In this document: positions 27,601 to 59,300 of the stretch, piece after piece
Numbering within the stretch: the first letter of the stretch is position 1
How the letters are laid out: the number at the start of each line of letters is the position of its first letter
Assembly: GCF_963422355.1 (NCBI RefSeq)
Contig: NC_085094.1
Location: forward strand, 1,078,501-1,142,500
Direction of reading: 5' to 3'
Length of the DNA stretch: 64,000 nt
Origin: Corticium candelabrum
Lineage: Eukaryota; Porifera; Homoscleromorpha; Homosclerophorida; Plakinidae
Translations under genes and position numbers: made by a program
Notes under the pieces: generated by a model
Told to the model about the DNA's origin: nothing
The model's database searches: none
What the model saw: only the letters and a program-made list of their open reading frames with translations

Positions 27601-28782
27601 AGGGTTAGACACTTCATTTTCTCACAAGCCAAAATGCTGCCTCCATCCACTGTTCTCTGGATTGCATGTTAACGGAATCTTCCCGGATTACAGAATGTAA
27701 AGCCCATACTACAGCCTAGCATCATGTGCGCACGTGACTGTCACTAGTGTCTAGTGACTGTGAACACACTACCCTAACTGCCTTCTAATCATAATTAGCC
27801 TAACCATAGTTAGCAAAGTATTTAGTGCGAACACACTCCTAATTGTTCAATGGTAATTTGAAGAATTCTACAATTTGGTTACAGTGATGATTTGCGGGAT
27901 ATTTATTGACAGATTTGTGGCTGTGTTGCTAGGCTGGTGGTGGTTTCTAAGACAAGAAAGATATGGCATCAGCAAATACTACTACAAAACAAATACTAGA
28001 TACAACAACTGTCAACATGCCGTACCAAATTACTGAAAAATAACCCCCACCAAAAGTTTGTCAAATTCCAATATTCATTACTGTTCTCCATATTATCTGG
28101 GTTTTAGTTATAAATATTAGTTATCTGAAGTGTACTGACTGATTAATATTATGAGGCGTAAGTTATCTGCTGCTGAGTTTTTTTGTAGCCAGCAGGTGAC
28201 TTGGTACTAATTTTGAGTATTTTATATATCCAGTTTGTTCCGTGAAACGTATGACCATTCCAAGTTAGTTCAAGACTTCTTACGAGAGGTGAGCATGGTT
28301 TTTCACGTATGCACTAAAGAATTGCTTTATCTCACACAGGTGTATGAGTTGGTGCCATCGTGTGGTGTTCGAGAAGCATACATTTCACAGTTTGCCCGCC
28401 TTCTTCAACGTAAAGCATTGGCTCTAATCAAATATGTTGGAGCTGAAGAGTATGTAAAGCAGGTGTTCATGTTCTAAACTAATCAAACACCATACAATGG
28501 CATGTTCTGATTAGATTTAACACTTAGTTTAATTATTTCAGTTGATATCTTAACTTGGAATTTGCCTCCTGTAGCAACACCAGATTTGATCTTCCGTTAG
28601 GACCAGGCATCAGTCGAGAAATAATCAAGAAGCTAAAGAAAGCCCTGTCATTAGAAATGGAAGGTGACTTCAAGATTATACTTGCAACAGCAGAGAAACT
28701 GAGACCAGGAATGTTTCTTCACCTGCTGGGTGATCCAGCTGCTCAGTGCAAAAAAGTTCAAGAAGAATTGGAAGTCTTGTAA
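16177..28782 (+). CDS. C9orf72: C9orf72 orthologue, complete, seven coding exons
   Basis: Exons 16177-16737, 16819-16913, 17529-17733, 18055-18323, 28234-28288, 28340-28449 and 28575-28782 join in phase to about 500 codons (human 481). Landmarks shared with the human protein as I recall it: VWDNILGPQVYHVW near residue 40; SSHTLNGEIVRADYG; YLPLHDLC; ITSHLQTC...VVVGEA; LALFLSPAERLRSR; YESNLFLQGLL; FLREVYEL; LLQRKALALIKYV; and AEKLRPGMF near the C-terminus. These cover the longin/uDENN and cDENN-dDENN regions. In animals C9orf72 works with SMCR8 and WDR41 as a small-GTPase regulator in autophagy and lysosome signalling; the role here is inferred from orthology. The start is the ATG at 16177 directly before the conserved N-terminus. 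Intron 5 (18324-28233) is about 10 kb of transposons. No GGGGCC expansion was noticed in intron 1. Confidence 0.92.
18398..18886. mobile_element. MITE with long inverted arms
   Basis: The left end TACACCTGACACCATT is mirrored by AATGGTGTCAGGTGTA at the right. The arms pair for over 150 bp, including GGCCAACCATGA/TCATGGTTGGCC and AGTTTGTAAACTATATAG near the centre. No convincing target duplication was found. It lies in C9orf72 intron 5. Confidence 0.75.
19007..19616. mobile_element. MITE with CAGGGTTCTAGCCAGG termini
   Basis: CAGGGTTCTAGCCAGG at 19007 is the exact inverse of CCTGGCTAGAACCCTG ending 19616, and GGGTGGC repeats mirror further in. CAGGG ends are common in hAT elements, but no 8-bp target duplication is visible, so class is only a suggestion. 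Confidence 0.65.
19681..20275. mobile_element. MITE with TGCACAAA termini
   Basis: The left arm TGCACAAAATGTGCAAACTC and then TAGTCTGGACCAAAACGATA is mirrored at 20222-20275 by ATCGTTCTGGTCCAGACTAG and TTTGTGCA. The arms are about 55 bp. It abuts the preceding MITE by only 65 bp. Confidence 0.7.
20276..22754. other. C9orf72 intron 5, unclassified stretch
   Basis: No exon or recognisable mobile element could be supported. Short open frames (for example about 21287-21553) have no identifiable motif. It may hold older, unrecognised repeats. Confidence 0.4.
22755..23198. mobile_element. MITE with TTAA termini
   Basis: TTAAAGGAGAACTCTCACCA at 22755 is inverted at TGGTGAGAGTTCTCCTTTAA ending 23198. 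TTAA at both outer edges is consistent with the TTAA target of piggyBac or Kolobok transposons. The interior is non-coding. Confidence 0.75.
23647..23723 (+). repeat. (TG)n microsatellite
   Basis: TG run immediately upstream of the SINE at 23733. Confidence 0.97.
23733..24150 (+). mobile_element. tRNA-derived SINE, subfamily II
   Basis: Box A-like TAGCTCAGTTGGTTAGAG opens the element and is followed by the shared central block. The 3' half differs from subfamily I: it contains CCTGGCCCGGCTCCAGGAG and CAGCTGGGGGCGTGACC, and ends with TTTAGG before a short TG stretch. It is nearly the same as the copy at 39536-39947. Box B reads GCAAGTTTAATTC, so it is degraded here. Confidence 0.82.
24165..24594 (+). 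mobile_element. tRNA-derived SINE, subfamily I with a divergent head
   Basis: The head TGGTGGAGCAGATGGTAGAG and box B-like GGTTCAACCCTGG differ from the other copies. The body from TTTCCTTGAGCAAGAAACTC to the tail CATGGAGGGCTTAACATTTG matches the copy at 9501. It sits directly behind the subfamily II copy and ends in (TG)n. Confidence 0.82.
24610..24676 (+). repeat. (TG)n microsatellite
   Basis: TG run at the 3' end of the SINE 24165-24594. Confidence 0.97.
24765..26300 (+). mobile_element. 5'-truncated RLE-type LINE (RT end to C-terminus)
   Basis: Broken frames read, in order: a region before the RT active site (ELLDELAHSPGID), an altered active-site box WYLDRS where YLDD is expected, GLQLNMCKHKVLWPSA, and FLGFPVCGSEEFFNQAVSKR. 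Then come LLLLRSCLSLCKIN, and near the end RPGDIFHPDFDQG, which matches an RLE-like segment also found at 54270. The frame is interrupted many times, so the copy is dead. It lies in C9orf72 intron 5. Confidence 0.75.
26948..27105. mobile_element. short foldback/MITE
   Basis: TTACTTAAATTATGGTT...GGATTATCAAGATAAA is mirrored by TTTTGTCTTGATAATGTTG...CCATAATTTAAGT. A second small palindrome (TACCTGAG...CTCAGGTA) sits at the centre. It lies in C9orf72 intron 5. Confidence 0.55.
27361..27425. repeat. interspersed repeat copy, partner of 731-795
   Basis: ATGATTAGTTCTCCGTTAGT and GATCATGATCAGAGTAAC match the copy near 731. A further related AATCATAATTAGCC motif occurs near 27790, possibly the other end of the same element. 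Confidence 0.4.
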
Positions 28783-30372
28783 CCCTGGTAGCAGGGAACC
28801 AACCTTACTATACGAATTACGAATTGATGATCATTTATTTTTGTTTTACCAAATGATGTACTCCCAACGTATTTCTGAAAGAATGACTTAAATTTTGCTA
28901 CTGTAACCTTGTACAGTACTTGTGCTATCATCTTGGTGAAGTCTGACTTTAGACTATGGGCATTCTAAACTGTGGTCAGCATCATATGGCCACTGCCATG
29001 ATCCACACATCATAGCAAAGAGCCTATAATTATTAGGCAGAATTGAATAGCCACTTTGATGCTGTTGTTTCCAGGTGATGTTGTTTAATGCCCAACACCC
29101 ACATTTGGTGTTAAAAAGAGGTGGCATCCACTGATTGGTTATGGGATGGGTGAATAGATGCAGTGCTGTGGCATATGATCATGTGTACTTACAGTACTAG
29201 TACACCCTTGATTATCCAGACTTCTCCGGAGATGGATTAGAATCCGGATAATCGAGTGTCCCAGGTTAGAAGTTCGGATAATTGAATGCCTGATAATCAA
29301 AAGTTGATAAATATGAACTGATTTCCCTCCACTGTACAAGACCACACTCTGTTTCCACACTTACTGTACATTCATGTCAGAAGGGTCATCAACAGCTGCC
29401 TATTTTATTAGATTATTACGTTCTTTGCTAGTTATGTATTCGCTCATTTGTGAGAGGTTGTACGTGTACCTACAGCATATTTTTTTATTTCTTTTATCCA
29501 GGAATGCAGCAATAGTGGGGATGAGACACAGAATTTGTCCGGATAATCGAAGGTGTACTGTATGTTGTAAGACCTTTCATGAGAACACAGGTGGACCTAA
29601 AACAAGAGAATAGCTTAGAAGGGTTGATTTGGTGATAACTGTTGCAGCTGCCTGGCTGTAGCTATAACATCAGATGATGATGACCTGCCTGTTGGTGGCT
29701 GGCCACTGTTTATCTGTTGTTTCCTGCTCATTTACAACCATGGTGCTTGTTCCCATTGGTAATGGTGATAAATAGTTATGTGCATGAGGCTAACACTCAG
29801 TGAAACCTTACTTAGAATTGACAACAAGCTGGATTAATTATTCCTCCAACTAGATGCTATTAATAGTAGGGTGTAACCAAGGATGTCAGAAGGGTAGCAT
29901 GTTACAAGGCTAACAACTTCCCAAACATCATTGTCAAGTGGCTTAGTTTACCTTACGGTTTCAGTAGTACTTGTATATTTGTTCTGTCAGTTTGATAGGG
30001 ATACTTTGTGCTACCAAGAAGGGCTTACAGGAGTACGGTAGAGCACTGATGCATGGTGACATGGGATTAGCAAGGTAGTGCCCTATATTTTACATGTTCT
30101 GCAAATATCCATGTTCTGCACGCAATTCAGAGCGGTACGGACGCATGTAGTTGAACATGAAGAACTTTAATGACTGAATTAAATTTATTTTCTTACCAAA
30201 AAGACTGTACAGCAAGTCTTGACATAGTACTGAAGAGAACAATTAAATATGTACCTATAATGACCTTGTATTACAAGCCAGCTATCATCAGAGTTTCTTC
30301 AAAGGTCAGTCTTCATGTGCAAGCTGCCAGAGCTAAAGTCTTGGTGTGGTGCATTGCACAACATGTCATATT
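28783..30372. other. C9orf72-bHLH 3'-3' intergenic region
   Basis: The two flanking genes converge here, so this stretch should hold both 3' UTRs. A Tigger-like MITE occupies about 29200-29562. No coding exon was recognised. Confidence 0.5.
29200..29562. mobile_element. pogo/Tigger-like MITE
   Basis: The left end ACAGTAC(TAGTAC)ACCCTTGATTATCC and the right end, reverse strand, ACAGTACACCTTCGATTATC match each other. They resemble the TIRs of Tc1/mariner pogo-Tigger elements (CAGT...GATTATCCG). Extra GGATAATC motifs lie just inside. No transposase is visible. Confidence 0.7.
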
Positions 30373-31683
30373 CTAGGCTATTGTCTGCATCATAGGTCCA
30401 CTACATGATCCATACACCCTGCCAAAAGGTCTAGAATGATCAGTCAGTACTGAGTATCCGTTTGGCTGATGTGGCTTCCAAGTGACAGTAGAAGTGGAAG
30501 TCTTAGGGGGCCCAACACACACGTTGGGTGTTAGTGAGATGGTTTGGGGTAGAGGTGGCATATGATCACCAGGTCTGCTGTCGAGTACAGCCAAATCCTA
30601 GAAAGACAAACATGCTGTTATAGAGAGTGACATTAACTTTTATGTGAGGTAGCCTACCTGGCCAAATGAAAATGAGCAGGTCGAGGCTGTCTGGTGAACT
30701 GACAAAGCAGGTGGAGGTGGGTGGGTTATCGATGAAAAGGACGGCGACGTCACCACAAGGGGATTAGTTGGAAGAGAGGATTCACTGCTAGGCGTTGCAG
30801 CGGAAGGCTGGTGGTGGCTTAGAGTCAAAATGCCGGATGATCTTGGTGACATGCCTGATTGTAGGTTGGACGCTGTTCTGTGAACTGATCTGTGTTCTGC
30901 AGGTCCCTGGCTAGGCAGGAGAGCTGACTGAGACGAAATGGATGGCTGGTGAAGAGGAGCAGGAGCTCTGTTTGGTAACGGTGATAAAAGTTGCTTGTCA
31001 GAGGGCTGGGGCGTTGTCGAAAAGGATTGAATGTTGGTGTCTGCGTAACCTGTGTGAGGGCTAGGAACAGACGGCATAACGGAAGGCATGGGTGGCGGCT
31101 GGTATGGAGATGGTAGCGGAGTAGGAGGCTGCAGTCCAGGAACCATGTCAGCAAACTCAGGTGGGTATCCACCAGCAAATGTTGCTGGTGATGGCCCATA
31201 CTGACCGTATGCTGCTGCCTTGCGATTCTGTTCTTGAAGCTGATCATTGAGTAGTTGCTGCAGAAAAGCAATGTACCTGGTTGCCATTCGCAAGATCTCG
31301 TGTTTGGAAAGTTTCTTGTCTGGTGGGTAAGTGGGAACCATCTTCCTCAGCTCTTGAAATGCCTCGTTGACGTTCTGCTGCCTCCATCGTTCTCGACTAT
31401 TTGTAGCCATTCTTTTAGCTCGAGAATTCTCATCTTCAGACTCGCTGTCATAACGTCTCCTTCTCCTCGCTCCAATAGATCGCGTGTTTCTCCTTCCACG
31501 GAAGTCTAGAGGTACCTGCTGCGGGACGCTTCCCGACGCGTTGGCTTTGTCTCCGTCTTCAGCATGATAACCTCCTATCTGCCGTGCCTCGGACTTTTCT
31601 GAATCAATGCTGCCAGATGGGCTGGGAGTGGTACAAGTGAGTGTACTCTCACAACTGTGCTGTCCCGTCAACAGACCAGCCAT
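30373..31683 (-). CDS. TAL/SCL-like bHLH transcription factor, two exons
   Basis: Exon 1 spans 31683-30658 and exon 2 spans 30597-30373, giving 416 residues; the 60-bp intron has GTAGGC and TTTCTAG borders. The basic region is [20 protein letters not shown] (about residues 89-108). Helix 1 is [10 protein letters not shown], then a loop [10 protein letters not shown], and helix 2 [29 protein letters not shown] and PPDKKLSK are hallmarks of the TAL1/LYL1 group, whose members bind E-boxes as heterodimers with E-proteins. An Arg-rich stretch ([14 protein letters not shown]) precedes the basic region and could add nuclear localisation. The C-terminal ~270 residues are Pro/Ser/Gln-rich and low in order. 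Assignment to TAL1 versus LYL1/TAL2 orthology needs a tree, so no symbol is given. Confidence 0.9.
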
Positions 31684-32132
31684 GTCAATAGTAGCGATGC
31701 AGAGCGTGAAATGAAGTACGAATGCGCAACCTATCCTTTACATTTGTTGTGCTACGGTGCCACAGTGTCTGACAACGTTGCAACTAATGGCTCGCTGCAG
31801 CAGCGACGTGGAGGCGCCAAGTCCTGCCCGGCGCCACAAGTTCGGGACAAGTTCACGTGCAGCGAGTCGGGGGAAGTCCGTAGCCTATCGGTCTCATCAC
31901 GATTATAATTGAATTGGGTTCGTCCACCCTTTCACTGCACAGCTGAGTCCTTGGAATGCCGGACATCCTGTCGCTATGTTTTAGCAAGTGGAGCGGCGCG
32001 GCAGACATCGAATTAGCGACTGGCCAATAGGCTTTCGCAAGGCGCGTGCCATCGCATTACCGGCTACTCCCGGCGCCTGTCTTCTTGGCGCCGTGTCGCC
32101 CCTCTTGACTAATAAACATAGAGTTACGGACT
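31684..32132. promoter_or_regulatory. probable promoter region of the bHLH gene
   Basis: This GC-richer stretch lies upstream of the bHLH ATG. It contains an E-box CACGTG (31854-31859) and a CCAAT motif (32024-32028). The far side may also serve a plus-strand transcript, but no plus-strand gene could be confirmed. The call rests on position and composition only. Confidence 0.4.
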
Positions 32133-32659
32133 ATGGATGAAGTAAATGAAGCTAGACATACTCTTGCAGACATCAAGAAAGACTTTCGTGCGTTCGGGAA
32201 GGAACGGCAATCTCATCGTACTATCATCGCCATTATCACTCACAATCTACCACAATCAGTACACATTACATCAACACCAGGTGATAATGAGGCTGTCTCA
32301 TCGGCGCCCGCCCCGCCCATTCGAGACATGCAGCCTAGACGGAGACTTTCCAACAGCTAGAATGGCGACATACCTCTCGTTTAGCAAACAAGGCTCGACT
32401 ACGACCAATTTGAACACGTCCCGGCATCGAGAAGGCGTCTTACAGCGCAAAACGAGCACAGAACATTATCGAAATCTTGCTCGTCCAATTAATAGAACAT
32501 ACGTTTGGCTACGGATAAGATTAATATCGATAACGCCAGACTTCCGGTAAGTTGTGCAGCACTGTCGCGTGTCGCAAGTTGCCCGCGAGAATCATTGAGG
32601 GCTCGTGTTGTTTATTACATTTTTAGAATTTTGACTAGACACAATGACAGAAACTCTCG

Positions 32660-53490
<20,831 letters not shown>

Positions 53491-53607
53491 AGCCTACTTA
53501 ATGCTGGTTGATATTAAGTGTGTGTAAATGCTTCGATAAATTCCGCAGCAACGCTAGATTCGGGTATCAACGCGTACTGCTACGAGTTTTCTTTGCGACC
53601 AATCCAA
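53491..53607. promoter_or_regulatory. probable bidirectional promoter, DBT and the plus-strand gene
   Basis: Only 117 bp separate the DBT start codon (minus, 53490) from the plus-strand start at 53608. Head-to-head start codons at this distance imply a shared core promoter or overlapping 5' UTRs. A CCAAT motif lies at about 53599-53603. No TATA box is clear. Confidence 0.55.
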
Positions 53608-54948
53608 ATGAAAAAGGCTAGAAGGGATAGCTGCTCTTTACCGTTCTATCGACGAGTCGAGCCACAGAGCGAGGTTTGTACTATAATTTTAATTAATTAA
53701 TCTAAACGCTGTCAATGTTATATTGTTGTAAGTTGTAACCTTTTATTTAGTGATATTTGAAAATGATGGGAATTGAATTTAATGAATGTTCTAATGCATA
53801 TTATGAAGCAAAGAAAGTGACGGTGTTGCAGGCAATTCAGTAGACCGCTTAATTAAAGTGCAAGTACAGCTTAATTAATTAAATTACAGCTAGTGCATTG
53901 AATTTTTGGTTTTGCCAATGTTTATACCAAGGCCGAGTAAACCCTCTCACGTTTACTGTATGTGGAACTGCTACTTAATTAATTATTTGAAACGTTTCAA
54001 TTAAACTTAAAAGAAGGTTCTAAAATTAGACCACTGCTAGCTGTGAACATACAGTTTAAACTTGGGAAATGTGTTTTGTCACTTTTTTTCTTCTTCAGGT
54101 ACTAATCTACATCTATTGGTCCTTCGGATGGTGAATATATAGTAGAAAGATTAGGGTTAGGGTTGGTCTTTGTATGAGATTCTGTTTCATGCTTTATTAA
54201 CTGACAATCCTCATTGCCGATGGAAACAGCTTTGCAGTATAGCATCGATATGTCCAGGCCTAGTGATGTGTTTCATCCAGATTTTGAACAAGGTCTACCA
54301 ACGTATTTTGACCTAACAGTGCAAAATCCCCTACAACGTAGCTGTGTTGTGCAAGTGGCGGCCTGTATGGGAATTACAGCAGAAGCCGGGAAGTCAGAAA
54401 AAGACACCGGGCACGGGTTAGTTTCAGCTAGCGGTAGTGTTTCCATCCTTTTGTTTTGGTGTCTCTGGGTTTGTGGTCAGCTCACAGCCTCAAGATCTTG
54501 AAGATAATTGCTAGACGATTGACATTTTATAAAAATACAGTATTACTAATATTAGTCAATCCGTAGACAGCAATATTCTTGTAGATTGTAGCAGTACACC
54601 AAAGTAATTTTACATAGATTGTCTTAAATGTTAGTGACAGTTTCACCTCACTTGACAGAGTGTTGGGGAGGTGTTATATTATGTTGGTTTGCGAGAGATT
54701 TTTACCATATGTTGTGTGGTTGAATCAGCTTATCGTGTAGGGAACGAAGTCATCTACAGTTGTTGCTACAGATGAACTGTGTTCATTGCACAAGTCATTT
54801 AAAGAGGCTTTGCTGGAGTGCCGCAGTGCTGGAAGAGAAAATATTGAGTCTACACTGTCTGCACATGCTTATCACAAAGACTTGGTCAGATGAGAAATTA
54901 ACTGATAATGATGATATCTTTTATCTTGTACAATGGTGTGTTAAAAGT

Positions 54949-55013
<65 letters not shown>

Positions 55014-55607
55014 ACGTACATGCATACGTACACTATTTACTGTACAACTTTGCTCATATATTCATTCGTTAACTAAACAGGACGCAACGAGTTTGGATCC
55101 ATTGGGAAACAACTTGAAACTATTACATGTCTATAGTATACATATCTCTCCAGATGTCAATTTTCAAGTGAGTGCTGCTTTGAAACCTTAGGATTTATTA
55201 ACATGCGATTTTCTTACATTTCTAGCTTTCAAGGCCAACTACCATATTGTGTGGTGAGAGTGAGTATAAGTTCCAGGGGTTTTGCTTGATTTCTTCTGTA
55301 TCGCTATCCCAAGTAATTGTAGCATTTGGTTGTTCTGAGTAAGACTTTCATATTAATTGGTTTTTTTACTTTCTCTAGGTCCCTTGTTGTAATTTTGTTC
55401 TTTTTGACACTACCTATACTGCTAGTCTTACAGAAATGCCAGACAACTCAATAGAGGTATGTATGCTTTGTTTGTCAGGAGAATAATGTGTTGGTGAATT
55501 TTTTCAATGACTGGTTCTAGGAAGTTTTGCAGTTAGGAACACTTTGTAGTGTCAGCCAAACTTGTCATTTTTTAGTTGTTAATGTCATTTTGTTGCTGTT
55601 TAGTAAG
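53608..55607 (+). CDS. unidentified gene, six predicted 5' exons (partial)
   Basis: Predicted exons 53608-53673, 54741-54884, 55081-55167, 55226-55312, 55379-55456 and 55521-55607, all joined in phase 0 with GT-AG borders. The 5' end MKKARRDSCSLPFYRRVEPQ is basic. Later pieces read STVVATDELCSLHKSFKEAL, SLDPLGNNLKLLHVYSIHIS, TTILCGESEYKFQGFCLISS and VPCCNFVLFDTTYTASLTEM. I recognise no family motif. Four of the six exons are 87 or 78 nt, in line with an ordinary compact gene. The last exon border is weakest, and the gene must continue downstream, where the hAT element may have landed in it. Intron 1 holds a LINE piece and intron 2 a (TG)n tract. Confidence 0.5.
54200..54500 (+). mobile_element. 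RLE-type LINE 3' fragment
   Basis: Reads RPSDVFHPDFEQGLPTYFDL and then TVQNPLQRSCVVQVAACMG. The first phrase is shared with RPGDIFHPDFDQG at about 25930. The RP-x-D-V...D spacing fits the endonuclease-like region of the fragments at 24765 and 38560. It sits in intron 1 of the unidentified plus-strand gene. Confidence 0.75.
54949..55011 (+). repeat. (TG)n microsatellite
   Basis: TG run in intron 2 of the unidentified plus-strand gene. No SINE is attached. Confidence 0.97.
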
Positions 55608-56350
55608 GTGGCAGTCTACACACCCCCCCCCATACACGGTCAAATTTGAGATGTCATTGAACCAGATCAAAATACACTCAAAATTAGCTAATCTGTCTAG
55701 GAACATTACCTCACAAAGACTCTTCGTAATTCCCCCAATGCGAAAAGTTGTGGCAGAAAGAAGGAGGCATGTTTGAAGGTTTACTCAACAGCAGCCCATT
55801 TCTTTGTCTGGTTACTCCGCCGTTTTTGTATGTACAGGAATTATACATGCTCTAGCTAAACGAAGAGTACAGCTGTCCTGTAGGATGTGCTGTTTACCTC
55901 AGACATATCTATATGCTTTTGTATTAGTTTATTAAAACCTTGCACAGAAAGCAAATGTGCAACATTGAGTGTGATTGTTACTAGTCAGTGTTCGTCAAAT
56001 CGCTACACCTGTTAGTTGTCCCTGGGCTACCATGTGCCCATGTGTTGGTAGCCCGGGAAAATGTTAGGTTGCCCGTCATAAAAGTGCAGAAGCTGCTTAA
56101 TTTACTAGCCAATTAAAATAGCCAAAATATTTTGGGTATTAAGAATTTATGTCTAATTGTATCCATAATGACATCTACATATGTTGCTGCCTTTAATTTT
56201 AATAATAAGAAAAGCACATAGACTACCTATTTTGAAATTTAGACTAAGAATTGAGACGATCTGAAATAGTTATTAGTGCTCAGTAACTGCAAGAGGTGTT
56301 ATGCTCTAAGCATTAGCAGCTAGTTTGCAATATGCAACATAAAGGTAGAC

Positions 56351-59300
56351 CTAACTACTGTCTGATCCATCAGACCCGTCACTTCTTTTCACATTTGTTT
56401 TCTTTCTGGGAAGACGATGACCATGAACGTGTCGCCAACCAGTCGACCCAAGAATCCAAGCATTTATGGCGGGATCAGGGTCAAACTTCCGAAATTCTGG
56501 ACCATCACAATGCACCCTCATAAGGTCGTTCAATGTCTCTTGCTGTAGACGACATCGCCGATTGGCCTTTATAATTTTCATGCCTACACCACATAACAAA
56601 TATATAGAGCATAAATTTACCAATGTAATGTACCATGGCTTGCTTTACCTGAGAACTGCCGTTCACATTCAGCAGTGCTGGGACTCATAGTGAGCATGAT
56701 GTGCACAAGGTGCAGAATATTCGAGAGGTCACCGTCAGGGTTGCTGAATTCACCTTCAATAGATCAGCGTAGACTGAAAGTATAGGAGAGGTTCGAAGTG
56801 AGGCTACACGGCGTTTCAGTTTCCCTGCACTCACTGCGAACACTTTCCACATTGCAGCTGGCATTTTTCAGTGCTAACTCAAAAGCTTTAACTAAACCGC
56901 TGATGTCGTCATGACCAAAGCTCTTTCTCTCGGTTTCATCGTATGGCCATTTCTTAAAGTTTAATGCTGCGAAATGTGACAATGGTGGATTCTTGAAGCA
57001 ACCAAAGCGCATTTTCAGATATGACAAAGCACCCTTCACAAACTTCTCTGCGTCGTCATCTAAGTCGACAGTGGTAACAGTGTTAGCATGGATGCCACCT
57101 CTGGTTGATCGCCGAGAACTAAGTTGCAATGTACCAAATGTGTTCTCATGTGCATTGAACATAGCATTGAACTTCTTACGATAATCTCCACATTGCTGTA
57201 GAAGGTCTGGTAAAGCATCAATGCAATCATCAATAATGATTGGCACTTCAATTAAAACAATGTCGTTCTGTTGGAATTTTCTTGAGACTTTAGTCACAAT
57301 CGCAAGAAAATCAAGCATCATGTGAATCCAAAAGATAAAACGGAGACTCAAGATGGTATCTAATATACCTCGAGCTCTAGACTTCTCTTCGCTACTGTTT
57401 CCGGCGCCAACAACCATATGCTCCAGGTGGGCAGCTAAAGATGACAAGTTCTGCAGGATTGCTTTGAGAGCCCGCTCTTTACTAGCAACCCACCTAACTT
57501 GCTTGATATCAGAAAAGGACTTGAGCTCTTCGTCAAGAGTAGATGCAACTTGTTTCAGCTCTCGTTGCTGTTTAGGTGAATACGGATATATTTTGAAAAT
57601 TTCCTTAATACTTGCTTCAAACTCTGCAAGATATGGAACCGCTTTAACTGCATCAAGAATGCCAAGCTCTAGTTTGTGAGCAACACAATGAATTACAACT
57701 GCGCAAGGATAGTCTCTGACCAGCTTTGCTTTGACACCGTTGCGAGCACCCATCATGACAGCAGCACCATCAAAATTCCCGCAAACAATGTTGGCCCCAT
57801 GCGTACAGAGCCTGAGGGTATCCTCGGGTTGTTCACTAATAACTCTTCGCAAACCATCCTTTAGCGCTGTATATACTCCATCTGCATGAGCGTGTTTCAA
57901 CTCTATCAATGCAGCCAACCTAGTCACTGGTCGACCAGTTGTAAGATCAATGTAGCGAACCATGACAACCTCCTGTTCCACTACAGTCAAATCTGTTGAT
58001 CCATCACAAATCACGGAGAGATGGTGACACTGCTTTAAATTATCAGCAGTCTTGCACCTTAGATCATCAGCAATATACTTTGTGAACAAGGCTGCAGACT
58101 TATCGCGCAGATAGTTCTTACCTAGATCAACATCATTGGCCTGCTGTACCTCACAAATGTACTCATAATCAAGAAAAGGCTTGCATTTCTTTGCAACAGC
58201 GTATGCTGTGCGAAACAAATACTGATAACGTTGCCGTTCTTTGCTATGAAGAGAAAGAAGGCCAGCTCCGATCTTTGTAATCTCGACGTTCACTGGTCCT
58301 GCTCGCATTTCTTCCACACGTACACATGCAATATGCTGTCTTGACAAGTTGTGTTTCTTGATGGGATCTATTCTAAAGTTCGTTGAGCCAATAAAAAATG
58401 CACTACGTTTGTCGGCAATGAGTGGATTGTTTACACAGACTCTACATTGCATAAAATCAGGACGAACGCTGCCGTCATTGTACTTTTCTTCCACGCATAT
58501 TTGTAACCAAGGGTACTGATTTCTCCATGTCGAAACAAAATTTCTCTGTCGCTTTACAGCATCATATTCAACATCATATTTGCCTTTCATAGTTGGCAAA
58601 AGAGAACACCCTGATGTTGATAATTGCAATGCTGTTGTAGTTGTTGTTGTTGTTGCCTGTGTTATTGCCGTAGGTGAGGTTGCTAGTAATTGCAATTTCT
58701 GGTCATGTAGAGCGTGGCTACTTTCATCAAGTGATGAGATGGAATGTTCAGGTGATGGAATCTTCACATGAGATTGTTCTGTTTCTAGTCCTACAAAGCC
58801 AAACAAAGTTTGTTGCTTTGTCTTTTTTGAAACTGGATGAGAAGATTTATTTCTTGCTGAGAGGCGTTTCCTTGGTTTAGCAAAGGACTCGGTCGTTGAC
58901 TTTCCTTTGGTTCCAGTTGAGACCGTCATTGGGATGACCAAGGGCACAAAATGGTTTGGACTGGGTGAGTTTCCTGTCGACATTGTCATGCAAGACCACA
59001 TGATTATTGCGGGGATTTGTTCCTGCTGCAGTTCTTGTTGCACTAGCTGACGAGGATAAAATGTAGCATTCATGAAAGCATGGCAAGCAAAGCAAAACTT
59101 TGTTGGGTAGACAGAGCGTACTGGGCGTCCAAAGACAGTAGCCAAGCCAGCTAATTCAAGCATGCCACACCAAGTACCCAACTTTGAACATAATCTCACT
59201 TCTGCTTCTAGGCCAGCAATGTATGAATCACGAAGAGAAGACTTTTGTATCATCTACCTCTGTCATCACAGCAGCACGAAGTTGGTCATGGTGGTCCTCT

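Noticed and set aside
32133..32360. Plus-strand open frame beginning MDEVNEARHTLADIKKDF
   Set aside because: It lies in the bHLH-DBT interval, and the predicted peptide matches no family I know. Without a downstream exon or transcript it is not called.
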